64,000 bases of DNA from WTFY01 sp026713925 (lineage in GTDB: Bacteria > Pseudomonadota > Gammaproteobacteria > UBA4575), in NCBI GenBank assembly GCA_963662355.1, contig OY759361.1, positions 1,054,001-1,118,000 on the forward strand. The letters run 5' to 3'. Below, one piece after another: positions 17,911 to 26,095 of this stretch. Each line of letters opens with the position of its first letter. The stretch's first letter is position 1. Under the pieces are notes generated by a model. It saw nothing but the letters and a program-made list of their open reading frames with translations. It ran no database searches and was not told the DNA's origin. The position numbers and the translations under genes are program-made.

Positions 17911-18654
17911 ATGGATTCTGTTGAACTTGAACACTATGGTAACGACATTGTTGCCTATGACAAAACCCTGTTTCCGGAATTCCCGAATGATCTGTTTAAT
18001 CCCGAATTCCTCTCTTCAGAGCCTTTGCTGCAATACAGACACCTGTTGCCGACCCGCGTAAAAGGCCGCGGAGGGCTACATCTGTTCACGTATCATGACC
18101 AGTCCCTGGTGCTGCGTCATTACTATCGTGGCGGTGCCGTGTCAAAGTTCGTCAAGGATGCCTATCTGTGGTGCGGCTTGTACAAGACCAGAGCCATGGG
18201 CGAACTTCAGACCCTGTTTGCCCTTCAGCGCCTGGACTTGCCAGCCCCGGCTCCTGCTGCTGCACGGATACGAAGGACAGGCCTGATGTACAGGGCAGAC
18301 CTCGTCACCCGCTTCATCCCGAAGGCACAGCCACTGAGCATGAAGTTGAGCGAGCATCCACTTTCGGCAGACACCTGGCGCAGGATCGGGGCGGTGATCA
18401 GGCAGTTTCATGACAAGGGCTGCAATCATGCTGATCTCAACGCACACAATATTTTGCTTGATGAAAAAAAGAAGGTGTATCTGATCGATTTTGACAAGGC
18501 GGTGATTGGCCGGGGCGCGGGTGCATTTCAGAAAACCAATATTGCACGACTGCAGCGCTCACTGCTTAAACTGAGCAATTCGGATTCTGCGTTCCATTAC
18601 TCTGACCGCGATTTCAATTCGTTAATGGAAGGCTATGGTCCAGGTCAGTGCTGA
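17911..18654 (+). CDS. kdkA: 3-deoxy-D-manno-octulosonic acid kinase
   Basis: Phosphorylates Kdo in the LPS inner core; eukaryotic-kinase-like fold. The 247-residue protein contains RGGLHLF (glycine-rich region), LVLRHYYRGG with the Arg/Lys anchor, the catalytic loop HADLNAHNILLD and the metal-binding LIDFDKA. KdkA is known from bacteria such as Haemophilus with a single phosphorylated Kdo, which suggests WaaA here may be monofunctional; that is inference. A GTG two codons earlier (17905) is an alternative start and neither has a strong ribosome site. Its 3' end overlaps the convergent waaA gene by 10 bp. Confidence 0.9.
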   Translation: MDSVELEHYGNDIVAYDKTLFPEFPNDLFNPEFLSSEPLLQYRHLLPTRVKGRGGLHLFTYHDQSLVLRHYYRGGAVSKFVKDAYLWCGLYKTRAMGELQTLFALQRLDLPAPAPAAARIRRTGLMYRADLVTRFIPKAQPLSMKLSEHPLSADTWRRIGAVIRQFHDKGCNHADLNAHNILLDEKKKVYLIDFDKAVIGRGAGAFQKTNIARLQRSLLKLSNSDSAFHYSDRDFNSLMEGYGPGQC

Positions 18655-19901
18655 AGCATCGGTTGCAGGCACTTCATGTAGCTGTTCAGTACTGAAGCCT
18701 TTTGTTTGATGAACTGCTGTGCGCTGATTCCGTACTGGACCCGCATGTGGCTGTCATCGATCATGCGTGCCAGCTGATCCCCAAGATCCCGGTTGCCAGT
18801 GACCTGGATGATTCCACCCGCTTTCAGCAGTTCCCTGGTCTCGAGTGAGAAATTGTCCATATGCGGACCCACGATTGTGCATTTGCCTAGGCCGGCAGGC
18901 TCCAGAACATTATGGCCGCCCCGGGTTATCAGGGATCCTCCCACAAACACCAGCTCTGCCTCGTTCAAATACCTGTCCAGTTCTCCAAGAGTGTCTACAA
19001 TGTAGATGTCCGTATGTTCTGTAACACTGTCTTGTCGGCTGCGTAGTGCTACTGTCAATTTCTTCTGTTGCAGTTGATGGTGTAACGGGCTTCCCCGATC
19101 CGGGTATCGTGGTGCAATAACCAGGAGATAGTTCTTTTGTTTCAGCAGGGGCAGGTGCTGTACCAGTTGCAATTCCTCGTCCTCATGTGTGGATGCCGCC
19201 AGAAGATACGGGCGCTGGATGCCTGTGGCCGGGAGGTCCATTTTGATCTGAGCCGCTGCATATTTCAGGTTGCCCACGGTGTGTGTGGCATGACTCTCGG
19301 CACCGAGATCCAGAAATTTCAAACGATCTTCATCTGAGCGTGCGAGGATCATTGCCAGGTTTCTGAGTGAAGATTGATATTCATTTTTCATGAACCGGTT
19401 TACGTGCAGTGTTTTGCTGGATAATCTTCCATTGATAATGGCAGTGGCAATGTTATTTTTTGCAGCCCGGGAAAATAATGTTGGCCAGATTTCTGTTTCC
19501 AGGATCAACATGCTGCCGGGATGAACACGTGATAACAGCCGGTTGACTGCAAAAGAGTAGTCAACCGGCATGTATACATGCATGATCTTTTCATGCAGCA
19601 GTTCCGATGCCAGCACCGCTGCAGTAGGTGTATTGGTAGTGATGACCAGGTGGTGGCCAGGATACTGGTTGCACAGTTCGAGAAGCAGTGGCTTGGCGGC
19701 ACTGAATTCACCTACAGACGCGCAGTGAACGAGAATCGACGGTGTTGGCACATGCGGCAAGTTAAAACCGAGACGCTGCAGGAAATATCGCCAGCCCCCG
19801 TCTTTGATAGATCGATACGTGATGTATCCAAGCACTGCAGGAGCCAGCAGGAATAACAATGCCCTGTATCGCAAGGAAGTGCGATGATGTGGTGTTGACA
19901 T
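18645..19901 (-). CDS. waaA: 3-deoxy-D-manno-octulosonic acid transferase
   Basis: Transfers Kdo from CMP-Kdo to lipid A at the inner membrane, 418 residues. An N-terminal membrane anchor (residues about 12-27, ALLFLLAPAVLGYITY) is followed by VHCASVGEFSAAKPLL with the catalytic-type glutamate, TTNTPTAA, YMPVDYSFAVNRLL, LETEIWP and NGRLSSKT. The C-terminal domain holds FVGGSLITRGGHNVLEPAGLGK, typical of the family. It starts 5 bp after the tolC stop on the same strand, continuing the pcm-rhodanese-tolC-waaA run. Confidence 0.95.
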   Translation of the reverse strand: MSTPHHRTSLRYRALLFLLAPAVLGYITYRSIKDGGWRYFLQRLGFNLPHVPTPSILVHCASVGEFSAAKPLLLELCNQYPGHHLVITTNTPTAAVLASELLHEKIMHVYMPVDYSFAVNRLLSRVHPGSMLILETEIWPTLFSRAAKNNIATAIINGRLSSKTLHVNRFMKNEYQSSLRNLAMILARSDEDRLKFLDLGAESHATHTVGNLKYAAAQIKMDLPATGIQRPYLLAASTHEDEELQLVQHLPLLKQKNYLLVIAPRYPDRGSPLHHQLQQKKLTVALRSRQDSVTEHTDIYIVDTLGELDRYLNEAELVFVGGSLITRGGHNVLEPAGLGKCTIVGPHMDNFSLETRELLKAGGIIQVTGNRDLGDQLARMIDDSHMRVQYGISAQQFIKQKASVLNSYMKCLQPMLQH

Positions 19902-19906
19902 GCAGG

Positions 19907-21244
19907 CTAATTCAGCCAGTCATCGATCTTTGCCAAATCATCCACTGACAGGGTTCCGGTGGCTTGTTTGAGCCGCAGCGTATTCAGAAGGTAGTCATAA
20001 CGTGCGCGCAAATAATTCCGTTTGGCAAGGAAGGTCTCCTGCACGGCCAGCAGTACATCTACAGAAGTACGGGTTCCGGCCTGAAATTCAGCTTCAGTCG
20101 CACGGGTTGCCGCTTCGGTGGACTCCAGGGCTGTAGCCAGGGCCTTGACCCGGCTGATTGCTGAAATCACGTTCAGGTAGGCATCGCGTGCATCCCGAAT
20201 GGTCGTGCGCCGGACTTTCTCATGCTCGTTTTGTACAACTGCGGCTTTATGGCGTGCCTGCCTGGTCGTATAGTAGGTTCTGCCTCCTTCAGCAATCGGG
20301 ATGTTCAGTTGCAGTCCGATGAGGGTATCTTCAGTGCTTCTCGCGCCTGACAGCCCGCCAGTATCCTCGTCTGAATATGAGGCAACAAGATCGAGGGTGG
20401 GGAGATGACGCGATCGTTGCAATTTGATTTCCTGCTGGGCAATCTTGTTTGAATACTCACTGGACAGCAAGACCAGATTCTGCTGCAAGGCCTTGGCCAC
20501 CCAGTCTTCGGGGTCATTTGGAGCTGGGGTTACCAGCTCCATGCGGTCCGACAGCGGGTGCAGGCGATTCGGACGTTGCGCAACAATCACTTCCAGTGCA
20601 GCTTTAGAGATTTCCAGTGCATTGACCGCTTCAATCTCCTCCACCACGGCCAGGTCGTAGGAGGCTTGGGCCTCATGTACGTCCGTGATTGCAATCAGGC
20701 CAACTTCGAAATGTTCTTTCGCCTGCTGAAGCTGGCGTTTGATGGCTTTTTTCTCAAATTCCCGGAGTGTGACGATGTCTTGTGCGGCCAGCACATCGAA
20801 GTAAGCACTCGCTGTACGCATGATCAGTGCCTGGTGAGCAGCATCCAGGTCGATCTTGGCCTTGGCTACAGAGTTTTTTGCCTGGCGCAGTTGCACATAA
20901 AAATCACGATGGTAGAGCGCTTGCCTGACATTCAGCTTGTAGCCATGTGAGTTGAAATCCACCGTTCTTCCAGGTATTCCGAATGTTTGTCCATCGCTTT
21001 CAAGTCGATTATCCGAAGTCTGTGCAGTAATGCTGGCATGCGGCAGAAGGTTCGCCCGGGCAATTGGCCGTATCAGAATTTGGGTATTGTATTTTGACTC
21101 GGCAATTTGAACATCTATGTCGTGCTGTTTGGCCATCAGATAGATATCGAGCAGGCTTTTTGCCGCAGTGGGTCCCGATGCAGTTGCACAAAGTGAAGTG
21201 AGCAAGAAAACAGGAATGAAGAGTATCGCGGGGTTCAGATGCAT
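19907..21244 (-). CDS. tolC: TolC family outer membrane channel
   Basis: Outer membrane efflux/secretion duct, 445 residues. A signal peptide (core ILFIPVFLLTSLCATA) is followed by SLLDIYLMAKQHDIDVQ, the usual first TolC helix. The two repeats of the OEP domain show long amphipathic helices, ARANLLPHASITAQ, and GLQLNIPIAEGGRTYYTTRQA in the second half, then TEAEFQAGTRTSVDVLLAVQ and KRNYLRARYDYLLNTLRLKQATG. The start at 21244 is chosen because it gives the signal peptide; the frame is open upstream but without family likeness. Confidence 0.93.
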   Translation of the reverse strand: MHLNPAILFIPVFLLTSLCATASGPTAAKSLLDIYLMAKQHDIDVQIAESKYNTQILIRPIARANLLPHASITAQTSDNRLESDGQTFGIPGRTVDFNSHGYKLNVRQALYHRDFYVQLRQAKNSVAKAKIDLDAAHQALIMRTASAYFDVLAAQDIVTLREFEKKAIKRQLQQAKEHFEVGLIAITDVHEAQASYDLAVVEEIEAVNALEISKAALEVIVAQRPNRLHPLSDRMELVTPAPNDPEDWVAKALQQNLVLLSSEYSNKIAQQEIKLQRSRHLPTLDLVASYSDEDTGGLSGARSTEDTLIGLQLNIPIAEGGRTYYTTRQARHKAAVVQNEHEKVRRTTIRDARDAYLNVISAISRVKALATALESTEAATRATEAEFQAGTRTSVDVLLAVQETFLAKRNYLRARYDYLLNTLRLKQATGTLSVDDLAKIDDWLN

Positions 21245-21284
21245 TAATTTTTTACCGGTCCTTGAAATGTGTAATTCTACAGTC

Positions 21285-21608
21285 TTAATAAACCGGCATG
21301 GACGGGTCGACCTGCCTCGCCCATCCATCGATTCCGGTCGAAAGATTGATGACCCTGGTAAAACTGTTTTTTGCCAGGTAACTGGCAACTGCCCGGCTGC
21401 GGATGCCGTGGTGACAGATAACGACGATTTCCTGGTCGGGGTCAAAATCGTGCAGTGTACCCGGGATCTGTCTCATCGGTACAAGAATGGTTTCAGGCAG
21501 ATGGCAACGCTCATATTCCCACGGTTCTCTGACATCCAGCAGGACGGGTTTGGTCTCCGCCAGTTCCAGGTGTTTCTTGAGTTCTTGCGGGCTGTACTCC
21601 TTGAACAT
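21285..21608 (-). CDS. Rhodanese-like sulfurtransferase, single domain
   Basis: A 107-residue single rhodanese domain: VLLDVREPWEYERCHLP at residues about 22-38, IPGTL, the active-site loop CHHGIRS with the catalytic cysteine around residue 63, and a C-terminal NLSTGIDGWA. Its start overlaps the stop of the upstream methyltransferase gene (TAATG), so translation is coupled. It sits in the pcm-rhodanese-tolC arrangement common in gammaproteobacteria; the physiological sulfur acceptor is not known. Confidence 0.92.
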   Translation of the reverse strand: MFKEYSPQELKKHLELAETKPVLLDVREPWEYERCHLPETILVPMRQIPGTLHDFDPDQEIVVICHHGIRSRAVASYLAKNSFTRVINLSTGIDGWARQVDPSMPVY

Positions 21609-22258
21609 TATAGCTGGAAAGTCTGAGGTTCATCAAAGCCGATCAAAGGGGGCAGGCAGGTTTCAAGTAACGTTGAACAACTCAGTCCCTGTACATCAAC
21701 TTTGGTGAACAGCTGGGCCTGCATCACTGGCGCTTTGCCGGTAACCACGAACATCCGTCCACCCTTGGCCAGGGTTTTTTCAAACACATCATGGTATACA
21801 GGCATCGAAGAGGTGACGGCGATAATGTCATAGTGCCCGGTGACCCGATGCTGCAGGGCATTTCCCCGAGAGAAGCTGACATTATCGATTCCCAGTTGCT
21901 CGACGTTCCTCTGAGCCTGGCTTGAAAGGTCCTTGAACCATTCGAGTGTGTCGACATGACTGCCCATTTTCGCCAGGCAGGCTGAGACGAATCCGCTTCC
22001 TGTTCCGATCTCCAGAATCCTGTCGTCCGGTTTGATCTGCAGGGCCTGAAGCATGCGCGCCTCAAGTTTCGGAGCCATCATGAACTGCCCGTTTGGCAAT
22101 GGAACCTCGAGATCGGAAAACGCAAGCTTCCTGTACTGTTCGGGCACAAATAGTTCACGAGGTGTTTGTTCAACCACCTTCAATACGTCATTGTCCAGAA
22201 CCTCCCAGGGACGAATCTGCTGTCTGACCATATTGAATCTTGCTTGTTCGATATCCAT
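21608..22258 (-). CDS. Protein-L-isoaspartate O-methyltransferase family protein
   Basis: Pcm-like SAM-dependent methyltransferase, 216 residues. N-terminal MDIEQARFNMVRQQIRPW and TPRELFVPEQYRKLAFSD are typical of the divergent Pcm homologue found upstream of tolC in proteobacteria. The SAM site is DRILEIGTGSGFVSACLA. The usual Pcm-type region that binds isoaspartyl residues is less conserved than in E. coli Pcm, so a true repair activity is not certain. ATG codons at 22258 and 22270 both fit; 22258 gives the family N-terminus. First gene of the pcm-rhodanese-tolC-waaA unit. Confidence 0.88.
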   Translation of the reverse strand: MDIEQARFNMVRQQIRPWEVLDNDVLKVVEQTPRELFVPEQYRKLAFSDLEVPLPNGQFMMAPKLEARMLQALQIKPDDRILEIGTGSGFVSACLAKMGSHVDTLEWFKDLSSQAQRNVEQLGIDNVSFSRGNALQHRVTGHYDIIAVTSSMPVYHDVFEKTLAKGGRMFVVTGKAPVMQAQLFTKVDVQGLSCSTLLETCLPPLIGFDEPQTFQL

Positions 22259-22408
22259 CGGACCATTCATGCGTTGGTTTGTTATATTTTCGGGTGTTTG
22301 CAAACTATACCAGTATCATATATGCAGGAACTATAATCCTGCAGTTTAATAGCAGCACATCCAGGAACAATCATCATCCACTCACCCAGTGTTGGACAGA
22401 ATATACCT

Positions 22409-23434
22409 TTGAAAGCCAGGAAAATACTTGTAATAGGCCCGGCATGGGTCGGTGACATGGTGATGGTCCAGAGCCTGTTTATGGCTTTGAAACATCTGAA
22501 TCATGAAAACATCATTGATGTAGCGGCACCGTCATGGTCGGCCCCCGTGCTGGCCCGCATGCCGGAAGTGAGAAACATCATTGAGGTAGACCTTGGCCAC
22601 GGTGAATTGGGATTTTTGAAGCGACTGCGTATTAGCCGGGCACTGCGGGGCAGGTATGATCAATCCATTATCTTGCCCAGATCTTTCAAGTCTGCACTGA
22701 TTCCCTATTTTGCAGGCATTCCACAGCGTACCGCTTACCGGGGTGAAATGCGTTACGGGGTCGTAAATGATATGCGCATACTGGACACGAATGTGACTTA
22801 TAAGGCGGTCGAACGGTATGTAAACCTGGGAGTTGACCGATCACAGTCCGGGCAGGTTCCTGAAATTCGTTTCCCGAAATTGCAGGTGCATGAAGGCAAG
22901 CGCAGCAAGGCGGCAAACAGACTTGGCGTAGACGCGGCGGCTCCATCTGTTGCCTTAATGCCCGGGGCGGAATTCGGCCCATCCAAACGCTGGCCGGCAA
23001 GGTATTTCGGCGAATTGGCCGCCCTGTTTGGACACCAAGGTTTCGAGGTATATGTATTCGGCTCTTCCAGGGATCATGCCATTGGACAGGAGGTTGAGGG
23101 GGCCTCCGGGGGGAGTGCCAGGAATTTGTGCGGGCAGACCAGCCTGGAGGAAGTTGTCGACTTGCTTTCACTGGTAAGAATAGCCATTACCAATGATTCC
23201 GGGTTGATGCACATTGCCGCTGCCGTAGGCCGGCCTGTAGTTGCCCTTTACGGTTCGATTACCCCTGCATACACTCCACCGTTATCCAGCACTGCAACCA
23301 TCCACTACCTGGATCTGGATTGCAGTCCCTGCTGGGAAAAGCAGTGCCCATACGGGCACTACAATTGCCTGCGCAATCTTGCCGTACAAAGTGTATTTGA
23401 CAGTGCCCAGGCATTGCTGGGCAGCAGTGTCTAG
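22409..23434 (+). CDS. waaF: Lipopolysaccharide heptosyltransferase II
   Basis: Adds the second heptose to the LPS inner core, 341 residues. WaaF hallmarks are KILVIGPAWVGDMVMVQSLF at the start, DLGHGEL, ILPRSFKSALIPYFAGIPQRTAYRGEMRYG, then MPGAEFGPSKRWPARYF and NDSGLMHIAAAVGRPVVALYGSITPAYTPP. The C-terminal cysteine-containing stretch (DLDCSPCWEKQCPYGH) is also normal for WaaF. Translation begins at TTG (22409), the only reasonable start before the conserved segment. It runs divergently from the pcm-like gene, and its 3' end overlaps the convergent radical SAM gene by 4 bp. Confidence 0.94.
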   Translation: MKARKILVIGPAWVGDMVMVQSLFMALKHLNHENIIDVAAPSWSAPVLARMPEVRNIIEVDLGHGELGFLKRLRISRALRGRYDQSIILPRSFKSALIPYFAGIPQRTAYRGEMRYGVVNDMRILDTNVTYKAVERYVNLGVDRSQSGQVPEIRFPKLQVHEGKRSKAANRLGVDAAAPSVALMPGAEFGPSKRWPARYFGELAALFGHQGFEVYVFGSSRDHAIGQEVEGASGGSARNLCGQTSLEEVVDLLSLVRIAITNDSGLMHIAAAVGRPVVALYGSITPAYTPPLSSTATIHYLDLDCSPCWEKQCPYGHYNCLRNLAVQSVFDSAQALLGSSV

Positions 23435-24822
23435 AGAAAATAATCACCACGATCAAAACTGGAATCAAGCAGATCCAGTTTTTCCGGGTGATTGATCAGG
23501 TCCTCGATAAACCAGTTCGCATGATTATATAAGCAGGTTACGTCCTTGCACTCTTCAGCAGCATCAAATGTCTCAATCAGCCTCAATGTGTTCCTTTGTG
23601 TGGCCTGTAAACCGTGTTGGGTGGCATAGGCATGTTTTCCTCCCAGCAGGGCTTGGGGCACATGGCGGTATACGGGGCAGTTAAACACGCCTAGGGGACT
23701 GAGCACCTGTCTGAAATACTGCATGTGGCAATTGTGAGGCTGTTTGCTGTAATCCATGTATGTGCCGTTTTCCAGAACACGCAGATTAGTACTTTCGACC
23801 ACTGCAAACCTTTCGTCTTCAAGTGCCATTGCCTGGTGAATGGCATTGCGGATTCGGGTCATGGTGGAGGCTACATGTTCCTGTTTCTTGTCAATGCCAA
23901 CGACTTCGGCGTTGTTCTGCTTCGAGCGGGTGAGAAAAGGCTTGTAGGAGATGTAGTCGAACTGGTGCTGTTTTGCCAGCTGCGCCGCGGCAACCATTTC
24001 GTCAATATTTTCAATGATTTCCATGTCATTGGTTTCGCAGTCTTTCCAGACAATGATAAAACTGAAGCCAATCATGAAACTCGGGTTTAGTTTCTTGATG
24101 GCTGGAATATGTGCACAAATCCATTCCAGTGTACATTTTTTGCTGCCAGGCTTGTGCATGGCGCGGAACGTTTCGTTGGTACCGGAATCCAGCGACAGGC
24201 GCACCCAGTCCCGATCCTGCAATACGTCGGCAACCGCTTCTATTTTTTTCATCATGCTGCCATTGGTTACCACGCCGATTTGAGTATTCATGGCTTTCAG
24301 ATGACGCACTATATCTTCGAAGCCCTTGTAGGCAGTCGGTTCACCACCCCCGATGATGATCACCGAGCGCAATCCGTTTTCCACCATGTGTGTCAGGGAA
24401 TCCTTAAGCAATGCATGGTCATAGTTGATGTTCTTGTTCAGGATATCCATGTCAACACAGTGGTCACAACGGTAGTTGCATGCCGTGGTCACATCCAGGT
24501 TAATCGAGACAGGTGACTGTTCCGGGGCACCCTGCAACGCCTGTTCGAATGTGATGGTGTCTGCAGCATATCCCTGTCTCCAGCTGGCCTGCCAGCGAAC
24601 ATATTCCTTCAGGTTTTCACGTGTCTGCGGCTGAAGAAGTTTGCCCATGAAGTCATGCAAGGGTGAAAGTTCAGTTTGTTTCTCGACCTGACGTTGCATG
24701 GCTTTTACATGCAGGGGCTGCTTTGCAGCGCTCGGGTTAGACCCTGAGTCAAATTTGCTGAAGTGGATCAGGGGTGAAACCTGAATCAGCACTTCGCCGC
24801 TTTCGGAATGTATTTTTTCCAT
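23431..24822 (-). CDS. Radical SAM protein of unknown function
   Basis: A 463-residue radical SAM enzyme. The [4Fe-4S] SAM-cluster motif CNYRCDHC is at residues 115-122, followed by IIIGGGEPTAYKGFEDIVRHL (GGE motif, SAM binding), IGVVTNGSMM and VRLSLDSGTNETF. Four further cysteines near the C-terminus (CHMQY, FNCPVY, EECKDVTC) may bind an auxiliary cluster as in SPASM/twitch enzymes. An N-terminal extension of about 100 residues precedes the core. It is 8 bp downstream of a Gfo/Idh/MocA oxidoreductase gene and clearly cotranscribed with it. The pair could modify a sugar (oxidation, epimerisation or deoxygenation) for LPS or a secondary metabolite, but the substrate is unknown. Confidence 0.85.
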   Translation of the reverse strand: MEKIHSESGEVLIQVSPLIHFSKFDSGSNPSAAKQPLHVKAMQRQVEKQTELSPLHDFMGKLLQPQTRENLKEYVRWQASWRQGYAADTITFEQALQGAPEQSPVSINLDVTTACNYRCDHCVDMDILNKNINYDHALLKDSLTHMVENGLRSVIIIGGGEPTAYKGFEDIVRHLKAMNTQIGVVTNGSMMKKIEAVADVLQDRDWVRLSLDSGTNETFRAMHKPGSKKCTLEWICAHIPAIKKLNPSFMIGFSFIIVWKDCETNDMEIIENIDEMVAAAQLAKQHQFDYISYKPFLTRSKQNNAEVVGIDKKQEHVASTMTRIRNAIHQAMALEDERFAVVESTNLRVLENGTYMDYSKQPHNCHMQYFRQVLSPLGVFNCPVYRHVPQALLGGKHAYATQHGLQATQRNTLRLIETFDAAEECKDVTCLYNHANWFIEDLINHPEKLDLLDSSFDRGDYFL

Positions 24823-24830
24823 GGTCCTGG

Positions 24831-25796
24831 TTAAGAATCTACCGCCTGGTAGAGTTGCAACAAATGTTCCATCCCGTCGATCAATGCAGTCTCGTCCGGG
24901 GTAGATCTAGCGTGTATGGAGCCTATAAAGTTTTTGATTGAGCACACCAACGGGTCCACGATCGGCAATTGCTTGCCGGGTGCCTGCAATGATATCAGGT
25001 AATTTGGAAGATCGACATGCCTGTCTACGCGCTGGTGATTGATTGCGTAGGCAGCAGGCCTGGGTACGGAGTCTGTCGGACTCAGGGATAAATCGGCCTT
25101 GCAGTCCCCCGTGGCATGCAGGTAATCAAATTTTATATGCAGTCCCTGGGCAGGGTTGCCAGTCAGGCGGCTGTGCTGGATATCGTGTATGCGGCCCGCA
25201 CCGAGCAGTGCGTATAGCATGCTGAGAAAATGAGGCGCCGCATCGACGACCATGTCCTTCCCTGTGCTTTGTGGAGAAAGCCACATGGAAATCGATTCGA
25301 TTGCCCGGACAGGCTGGTTTCGCTGCGGGTACAACTCATGGTAACCCGGCAGTGTGAAGACCCATTGCGTATTCAGTTGCAGGACGGTGTGATTCCTGTT
25401 GCACAGCCGGACCAGGCGTGTGGTTTCAGTCATGATCTGCCGGAAATCTGATTCTGTTTTTACCTCTTCCCTTGGCCACCAGAGCGGCTTTTCGCACAGG
25501 ACATGACAACCGGCCTCAACTGCTGGAATCAGGTGCTGGTAATGTGCCGTAGCAGGAGAGCAGATCGCCACGATGTCCACAGAAGTACTTCCAAGCATCT
25601 CTTCCATATCTGCAAAGGCCAGGCAATCAATCCCATAGTCTTTATTCAGATGATCAGCCGCTTTCACTGCTGATTGCCGGGAACTGCTGACAACAGCACT
25701 GAGATGTGCTCCCAGCTGGTGAAAGACCTTTGCAACGTACGGGCCGGTGCCCTGTCTGCTTCTCGCGGGTCCAACAATGGCGACATTGTAAGGCAT
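24831..25796 (-). CDS. Gfo/Idh/MocA family oxidoreductase
   Basis: NAD(P)-dependent sugar dehydrogenase-like protein, 321 residues. The Rossmann start is VAIVGPARSRQGTGPYVAKVF, which is unusual because the usual GxGxxG is replaced by GPARSRQG. Further along are VDIVAICSPATAHYQHLIPAVEAGCHVLCEKPLWW with the catalytic-type EKP lysine, and the C-terminal substrate domain with DAAPHFLSMLYAL. A start at 25796 removes a hydrophobic, non-homologous stretch. It is the first gene of a two-gene unit with the radical SAM protein. Substrate unknown, most likely a nucleotide-linked or free sugar. Confidence 0.85.
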   Translation of the reverse strand: MPYNVAIVGPARSRQGTGPYVAKVFHQLGAHLSAVVSSSRQSAVKAADHLNKDYGIDCLAFADMEEMLGSTSVDIVAICSPATAHYQHLIPAVEAGCHVLCEKPLWWPREEVKTESDFRQIMTETTRLVRLCNRNHTVLQLNTQWVFTLPGYHELYPQRNQPVRAIESISMWLSPQSTGKDMVVDAAPHFLSMLYALLGAGRIHDIQHSRLTGNPAQGLHIKFDYLHATGDCKADLSLSPTDSVPRPAAYAINHQRVDRHVDLPNYLISLQAPGKQLPIVDPLVCSIKNFIGSIHARSTPDETALIDGMEHLLQLYQAVDS

Positions 25797-26095
25797 GTGT
25801 ATACAGGTAAGTGCGACCATGGTCACCAGACAGCAGCCTGTGGGCGTGACCCGTTCAGGCAAGTGTCAGGGGAACAGCATATTTCTATGTGTGTTTTCCT
25901 ATACAAAAAAAGAGCATTATCCTTTAGTATGGCAGAGTCACAAGTCAAAGGTGCCGAGTTGGTCATGCCAGGCGGAGTATTCCTCTTGAAGCCTGGGTCA
26001 GGCAGTGCTGGCAGAAGGAAGTGTTATGCCCGTGTTCTTTTGGCATGTATGTATGTTCTGCTGAAATACCGCCACCATAGTAAGAGGTAGACGTT

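Noticed and set aside
25949..26021. Possible TPP riboswitch before thiC
   Set aside because: Some blocks resemble the consensus (GGTGC near the start, CCTG and GCAGAAGGAAG near the end), but the CUGAGA core is absent and the closing P2 pairs do not form.
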